Below are positions 52,400 through 57,104 of a stretch of 57,104 bases of DNA, piece after piece. A program made the translations under genes and the position numbers. Numbering within the stretch: position 1 is the first letter of the stretch; every line of letters starts with the position of its first letter. Source of the DNA: an uncultured Acetatifactor sp. GTDB taxonomy: Bacteria; Bacillota; Clostridia; Lachnospirales; Lachnospiraceae. The notes below the pieces were generated by a model. The model was not told the DNA's origin, did no database searches, and saw nothing but the letters and a program-made list of their open reading frames with translations. The DNA is taken from positions 2,347 through 59,450 of the forward strand of contig CAJUCT010000022.1 in assembly GCA_910585015.1 (NCBI GenBank). Reading direction: 5' to 3'.

Positions 52400-53180
52400 G
52401 ACGTTATATCGAAACAGTTATTTGCTAAAACAGCTTGTAAAAAAGGACATTCAGCAAAGGTATCAGGGCTCTGTATTGGGCATACTATGGTCCATTATCG
52501 TACCAGTCTTAATGCTTATAATATATACATTTGTATTCAGTGAAGTATTTCAGGCTAAGTGGGATATCGACACAAGCGACAAGTATCAATTTGCTTTAGT
52601 GCTTTTTTGCGGTTTGAGCGCATTTAATATGATTAGTGAAGTTATGAACCGCTCCACTACACTAATTGCCTCTAACACAAATTATGTAAAAAAAGTTATT
52701 TTCCCTTTAGAGATATTACCTGTAGTTATTACATTGTCATCGCTATTCAATTGCGTCATTTGCTATGCTATTCTAATTGCGGCAAAAATTATTCTTTATA
52801 AAAATGTATCAGCTACGTTATATATGATATTTCTTGCATTAATACCGTTAATTGTTATGGCTGTAGGGTTAGGACTGCTTATCTCAGCCTTATCAGTTTT
52901 CTTGAAAGATGTGGGAAATATCATTTCAGTTCTTGTTATGGTGCTGATGTATATGAGTCCTGTTTTCTTCCCATTGTCAGCCGTTCCACAAAATTTTCGA
53001 GGTTTATGTGCGGCTAATCCAATGACCTATATTATTGAAAATTTGAGGAATGTTGTTCTTTATGGAAACAGTCTAAACTGGGAATTTTATGGTATTTCAT
53101 GCTTAATTGCAATGCTTATTTTTCTGCTAGGAGAAATTGTATTTATGCGTGCAAAGGAGGGATTTGCAGATGTCCTATAA
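52392..53180 (+). CDS. Polysaccharide ABC exporter permease (Wzm/TagG-like)
   Basis: A 262-residue ABC-2 type permease with six membrane helices and the N-terminal amphipathic motif KDIQQRYQGSVLGILWSII. It forms the channel for a finished lipid-linked polymer. It overlaps the ATPase gene by 11 bases. Confidence 0.92.
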   Translation: MIKTLYRNSYLLKQLVKKDIQQRYQGSVLGILWSIIVPVLMLIIYTFVFSEVFQAKWDIDTSDKYQFALVLFCGLSAFNMISEVMNRSTTLIASNTNYVKKVIFPLEILPVVITLSSLFNCVICYAILIAAKIILYKNVSATLYMIFLALIPLIVMAVGLGLLISALSVFLKDVGNIISVLVMVLMYMSPVFFPLSAVPQNFRGLCAANPMTYIIENLRNVVLYGNSLNWEFYGISCLIAMLIFLLGEIVFMRAKEGFADVL

Positions 53181-54552
53181 TTCGGAGGAGGTTGCTATAC
53201 GCGTAAATAATGTATCAAAAGTGTATAAAATATTTGATACTGCCGGCAAACGGTTTATGTACCATATGTTTCATACTAAGAGCGGACGGAATTTCGTGGC
53301 ATTAGACAATGTGAGTTTTGACGTAAAAAGAGGGGAATCTTTTGGTATTATCGGTAGAAACGGAAGTGGTAAAAGCACAATGCTGCAAATTCTGGCTGGG
53401 ATTATCAAGGCAACTTCCGGAGAGGTTGAAATTCACGGAAAGGTTGCAGCGTTGCTGGAATTGGGCAGCGGATTTAATCCAGAGAGTACAGGCTTTGAGA
53501 ATATCTATATGAATGCGGCTATTCTGGGAGTTCCCAAAGACAAAATAGATAGTAAAGTTGACGAGATAATTGAATTTGCAGATATAGGGGACTTTGTCAA
53601 CCAACCGGTAAAAACTTATTCGAGTGGTATGTTTGTGCGGTTGGCTTTTGCCGTTGCAATCAATGTGGATGCGGATATTTTGCTGATTGATGAGGCATTG
53701 GCTGTGGGTGATGTCTTTTTCAGGCAAAAGTGCTATTCAAAACTAAACCAGTTGAAAGAGGAAGGCAAAACGATTATTCTAGTAAGCCATGGGATGAATG
53801 AGGTGGAGCAGTTCTGCGAGAGAGCTCTTTTGCTGAATAAGGGGAGAATAGCAGAACTGGGCGACAGCAGGGAAGTTGTTAAAAAGTATTATATTCTTGA
53901 TATAAAGAAAGAAACAGAGGAGGAGGGAGAAAAAAAAGCGGAAGAGCAGAGGCAGGATCGTCTGACGAACACAAATGAGATATGTGACTTTGGCAACTGG
54001 AAAATTAAAGAGCCGCTCTATTACGATTTGTCGCAGAATACGGAAATAGGGAATGAAAAGGTTCATATACTAAAAGTTGGAATCTTTGACAGCGAAGGAT
54101 ATGCCAAAAGAGTTTTTGCCCAAGGAGAGTGGGCATATTTCTTTGCGGAACTAGAGGTAAAGCAACATATTGATGTTCCTTTATGGGGAATTGTATTATA
54201 TGATCAAAAAAATATCATTGTACATGGAAAAGATAGTTTACAACTAGATTGTGATGTACCCCCTGCTGTAGATAAAGGAAATCACATTTTTGTTTTGCAA
54301 AGAATCAAGATGGACTTGGGAATTGGTGATTACACTTTTGATGTAGGTACCGCCACAATGGATTACCATGACTATGAAAAGCGCCCATATAGAAATCAGG
54401 AAGAAGTTAATGAAACAATGGAAAGATTATCTACAATGGCGCATGTTGGAAATTTTTCCATCCATACTAAACCGGTAGGAGATCCAATGCAACTAATGTT
54501 TCATGGGTGTGCAGACTTGCCAGGAGATATCAAAATGGTCGTGAAAGGATAG
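53170..54552 (+). CDS. Polysaccharide ABC exporter ATPase with C-terminal carbohydrate-binding domain (Wzt-like)
   Basis: A 460-residue ATPase. Walker A GRNGSGKST is near residue 65, signature TYSSGMFVRLAFA near 155 and Walker B ILLIDEALAVGD near 175. A coiled linker rich in Glu/Lys follows (about 245-275), then a C-terminal beta-sandwich of about 180 residues (for example VPLWGIVLYDQKNIIVHG). This is the Wzt C-terminal type, which recognises the modified end of the polymer before export. I chose ATG 53170 (GGAGGGATTTGCAG before it). It is followed by a radical SAM gene and a methyltransferase. Confidence 0.92.
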   Translation: MSYNSEEVAIRVNNVSKVYKIFDTAGKRFMYHMFHTKSGRNFVALDNVSFDVKRGESFGIIGRNGSGKSTMLQILAGIIKATSGEVEIHGKVAALLELGSGFNPESTGFENIYMNAAILGVPKDKIDSKVDEIIEFADIGDFVNQPVKTYSSGMFVRLAFAVAINVDADILLIDEALAVGDVFFRQKCYSKLNQLKEEGKTIILVSHGMNEVEQFCERALLLNKGRIAELGDSREVVKKYYILDIKKETEEEGEKKAEEQRQDRLTNTNEICDFGNWKIKEPLYYDLSQNTEIGNEKVHILKVGIFDSEGYAKRVFAQGEWAYFFAELEVKQHIDVPLWGIVLYDQKNIIVHGKDSLQLDCDVPPAVDKGNHIFVLQRIKMDLGIGDYTFDVGTATMDYHDYEKRPYRNQEEVNETMERLSTMAHVGNFSIHTKPVGDPMQLMFHGCADLPGDIKMVVKG

Positions 54553-54557
54553 AGAAG

Positions 54558-55931
54558 ATGAAAGTTGATAATATAGAAATATGCGAGTTTTTGTATTTGC
54601 CAACAACAAGATGCAACTGTCGTTGCAAGCATTGCGCACCACAGGTATACACAGGTAAAGAAATTGAAATGACCAGCCAACAGCTGATAGAGAAATATGA
54701 AAAATCAAAATTTCTAAAAGGAAATTCTGTTTCCGTAGCAGGCGGCGAACCTTTTTTAAAGGATGATATAGATGAGTTTATTGTGTATCTTGATTCACAT
54801 AAAATTCCAACAGTGATCAGCACAAATGGATGGTTTACCGATAGAATAGAGAGGTTGATAAATAAACTTGAAAATTGTGAGACGGTGCGTTTCGCAATTT
54901 CTATTGATGGTCCGGAGTCTATGCATGATGAAATTCGCAGATGCAAGGGCATATATCAAAAAGCAGTACAAAGTGCATTGATGCTGCATGAAAGAGGTTT
55001 TCAGGTTCAAATTAATATGGTAGTTCAAAAGGATAATTTGGAGTACCTTGAAGAATTTGATACGTTTTTTAAAAACAAAGGAATTCCTGTAATATATATA
55101 CCAGTGGTTTTTGTGGGTGAGGAGGAGTTCAATTTTACACCAGAAGATATCCGCAAAATTTTCCGATTTGTTGATTATCCTCGAGGAAGAAAGTACTTAT
55201 TGTCAAAAGGGAAATGGCTGATTAAAAACTGTCATGCTGGAAGAAATTCATGGATGTTAGATTGCAATGGGGATGTTTATGCCTGCTGGGGGGGATACTA
55301 TAAGGAGAATGCAAAAGAATACCTGATGGGTAACCTTTATGAGAAAGATTTTGACGATATTTTTATGTCGGATGAGAAGGAAGCAGTATACGCTGAAGTG
55401 GTTTCTGGCTGTGAGGGGTGCTTGCTCCCCAGAGATATTGAGAGAGAAACAGAGGTATTTGGGTATTCCACAAAGCTGACATATGATGAGGTTGCGGTGT
55501 TGGCCGATGACTTGTGCAATATAAGCTATTTGGAGGATTATTCAGTAGAACCGAGCGAGTGGTATGACAGAGAAAAAATAAATAATACCAATTTCCATTG
55601 GATGAAAAAATTAATTGCTACACTATACGTCAATATTAAGGAAGAAAGAGCAACTCAGCTTATACTTCACTATTTGAATTGGTATACCCCGAAAGAGGGG
55701 GAGACTGGAATGAGTGTATCGCTTTCTATTCAGGATAGTAAGCCTATTACAATGGAGTGCGAATTTGGGGAAAATACATTATGTATATCTGTTCCGGAGG
55801 AATTGAATTTACATGGATTGGTTAAAATAGATCTCAAAATTAATAAGCAATGGATTCCTGCGGAGATTAACACAGAATCGTTTGATACAAGAAGTTTGGG
55901 ACTTGGAATTTTCTCAGTTGAGTTATTATAA
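54558..55931 (+). CDS. Radical SAM/SPASM-type protein in the polysaccharide cluster
   Basis: A 457-residue protein with CX3CX2C (within TTRCNCRCKHC, about residues 19-26), AGGEPF and further cysteines (KNCHAGRNSWMLDCNGDVYACWGG, written here only as Cys near 225, 236 and 242, plus CEGCLL near 290) for auxiliary clusters. The last 120 residues form an extra domain with no recognised motif. No peptide gene is near it, so the substrate is unclear; it may modify a sugar or a protein tied to export. It begins five bases after the Wzt-like gene. Confidence 0.78.
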   Translation: MKVDNIEICEFLYLPTTRCNCRCKHCAPQVYTGKEIEMTSQQLIEKYEKSKFLKGNSVSVAGGEPFLKDDIDEFIVYLDSHKIPTVISTNGWFTDRIERLINKLENCETVRFAISIDGPESMHDEIRRCKGIYQKAVQSALMLHERGFQVQINMVVQKDNLEYLEEFDTFFKNKGIPVIYIPVVFVGEEEFNFTPEDIRKIFRFVDYPRGRKYLLSKGKWLIKNCHAGRNSWMLDCNGDVYACWGGYYKENAKEYLMGNLYEKDFDDIFMSDEKEAVYAEVVSGCEGCLLPRDIERETEVFGYSTKLTYDEVAVLADDLCNISYLEDYSVEPSEWYDREKINNTNFHWMKKLIATLYVNIKEERATQLILHYLNWYTPKEGETGMSVSLSIQDSKPITMECEFGENTLCISVPEELNLHGLVKIDLKINKQWIPAEINTESFDTRSLGLGIFSVELL

Positions 55932-55942
55932 CGGAGGCCATC

Positions 55943-57104
55943 ATGAATAAATGTTATTGCGGAAACGATATATTATCCGAATATTCTCCAAAGTATTATA
56001 GATGCAATGTATGTAATACGCTGGTGTCAAAATATGATTTTTCTCCGGATATTTCTCAGGTGACATCGGAAGAAGAGGATTTATATGGCAGTAATTACTG
56101 GGAAAATGTAATGGTAAAAGAGGCAGGGGTTAAAGATATAGATGAATTGATTGATTTGTACATTCCAGAAAGAGCAACCTACTGGCTGAAATATTGTTTG
56201 CAGAACCTTAAACTGGGGACAAAAGTTGCAGATGTAGGATGCGGTTTGGGGCAGTTTTCGTATATGCTAAAGGCTGCTGGTTTCCGCCCTGTTCCTTTTG
56301 AACTAAGCCCTCAAATATGCCATTATATTGAACAGCGGCTTGGGCTGGAGACAGTATGTGGAGAATTATGTACTAGTCATGAAAAATATCATGCCATAAT
56401 TGCAATGGATGTTTTTGAACATTTGATGGAGCCTGAGAAATTTTTACAGGATTGCATTCAACGACTGGAGGATAATGGCATTTTGGTACTGCAAATGCCA
56501 TGTTATGATCCGGAATGCACTTACGAGGAGATGCTGGTAAAGAAGCCACACTTTAAGAATCTACTGGTCGAAGAGCAACATGTTTTTTTATACAGTCGGG
56601 ATGCAATCGTTAAGCTATTGAAAAAATATGAGTTTACGTATGTTATTTTTGAGCCAGCGTTTTTTGGCGACGACTATGACATGTTCCTTTTTGCCTCTAA
56701 AACACCATTCTGTGGGAACTCCACGGAAGAGATTAATGGGTATTTAAACAGTTTGCCTAATGGGAGAATTATTAAGGCCATATTAAGGCTATTTGATGAA
56801 AGAAATCAGGAAACGGCTAAAAGCAGGGCAATTAATGAAGAACGAAATAAAATATTACATGATATCGATATTTTAAACCAGCTAGTTAAAGATAAAGAGC
56901 TAAAAGCCAGTCAATTTGAAGAGGCAGCACAGGAGCGCTTGAGGGATATGGATAAACTTACCAGTGATAATGATATTCTCAAGCGAGAAGCAGATAAACG
57001 TCTTGCAGATGTTGAGCGATTAACGCAGGAGAATAAGATATTACAGTCGGAAGCAGATAAACGTCTTGCAGATGTTGAGCGATTAACGCAGGAGAATAAG
57101 ATAT
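55943..57104 (+). CDS. Zinc-ribbon methyltransferase with C-terminal coiled-coil repeats (3' end cut by window)
   Basis: An incomplete gene of at least 387 codons, open at the window end. The N-terminus has a zinc ribbon (CYCG ... CNVC, residues 4-25). A class I SAM methyltransferase follows (VADVGCGLGQFSYML near 95, DVFEHL near 155). From about residue 290 it is a charged helix with exact 21-residue repeats (EADKRLADVERLTQENKI), equal to three heptads. The zinc ribbon plus Methyltransf_12 layout occurs in C-methyltransferases for sugars. Next to Wzm/Wzt, the long coiled coil recalls chain-capping rulers such as WbdD. That comparison is inference; no kinase domain is visible in the part present. 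ATG 55943 follows ACGGAGG. Confidence 0.8.
   Translation, partial: MNKCYCGNDILSEYSPKYYRCNVCNTLVSKYDFSPDISQVTSEEEDLYGSNYWENVMVKEAGVKDIDELIDLYIPERATYWLKYCLQNLKLGTKVADVGCGLGQFSYMLKAAGFRPVPFELSPQICHYIEQRLGLETVCGELCTSHEKYHAIIAMDVFEHLMEPEKFLQDCIQRLEDNGILVLQMPCYDPECTYEEMLVKKPHFKNLLVEEQHVFLYSRDAIVKLLKKYEFTYVIFEPAFFGDDYDMFLFASKTPFCGNSTEEINGYLNSLPNGRIIKAILRLFDERNQETAKSRAINEERNKILHDIDILNQLVKDKELKASQFEEAAQERLRDMDKLTSDNDILKREADKRLADVERLTQENKILQSEADKRLADVERLTQENKI
56987..57104 (+). repeat. 63-bp perfect tandem repeat inside the methyltransferase gene
   Basis: Copy 1 is 56987-57049 and copy 2 starts at 57050 and runs identically to the window end (55 of 63 bases seen). The period equals 21 codons, so gain or loss of copies keeps the frame and lengthens or shortens the coiled coil. 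Confidence 0.9.

Overview
The window most likely comes from a motile, endospore-lineage Clostridia genome, probably Lachnospiraceae. The evidence is gene content and order: mbl-flhO-flhP, comF-yvyF, cdaA-cdaR-glmM, a SOS-boxed uvrBA pair, a Spo0A effector domain, ftsEX with an M23 hydrolase and S41 protease, and Gram-positive promoters and ribosome binding sites. Almost every gene is on the + strand; only the divergent-PAP2 gene at 29294-29752 is on the - strand. The core is moderately GC-rich. Two stretches are visibly AT-richer: about 2050-3900 (a peptide maturation locus) and about 48560-57104 (a polysaccharide export cluster). Both look acquired.

Layout. 1-1926: tandem structured leader elements, a CvfB-like S1 protein and a CPBP protease. 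2162-5523: a compact RiPP-type operon with promoter, 34-residue precursor peptide, internal terminator, radical SAM maturase and ABC exporter. 5542-11588: YjfB motility protein, a diacid-type regulator, ftsEX, M23 hydrolase and S41 protease. 11682-16805: SOS-controlled uvrB-uvrA. 16859-20193: mbl and flagellar rod genes. 20256-24157: recD2, comF, yvyF and a small membrane protein. 24274-29280: membrane protein, cdaA, cdaR, glmM and an HPr-like protein (c-di-AMP and cell-wall precursor module). 29294-31504: divergent PAP2 protein, a GtrB-like glycosyltransferase and a stand-alone Spo0A DNA-binding domain. 31531-44513: an exopolysaccharide cluster (membrane proteins, glycosyltransferases, two sugar-1-phosphate transferases, a Wzz-like protein, EpsG-like polymerase, sugar dehydratase and epimerase). 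44683-48539: secreted glucosaminidase and Pro-rich lipoprotein. 48561-57104: glycosyltransferases, a DUF4214-like protein, Wzm/Wzt-type exporter, a radical SAM protein and a methyltransferase with exact coiled-coil repeats that is cut by the window end.

The strongest unexplained signals are three. (1) An RNA-like leader element occurs at four loci, twice as exact 103-nt tandem copies. All copies share nested stems, a terminal loop close to ACGCCAAAGCGG, a one-sided 3' bulge and a tail close to GCGGAACTNTAAA; I could not match it to a riboswitch class I know. (2) A second family of two 86-nt hairpins lies before the diacid-type regulator and mbl. (3) The RiPP operon has a two-Cys, Gly-tailed precursor not found by ordinary ORF calling. 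Also notable are the stand-alone Spo0A effector gene with 0A boxes and a 14-bp inverted repeat around it, and the Wzt/methyltransferase/coiled-coil arrangement that resembles chain-length rulers for ABC-exported polysaccharides.
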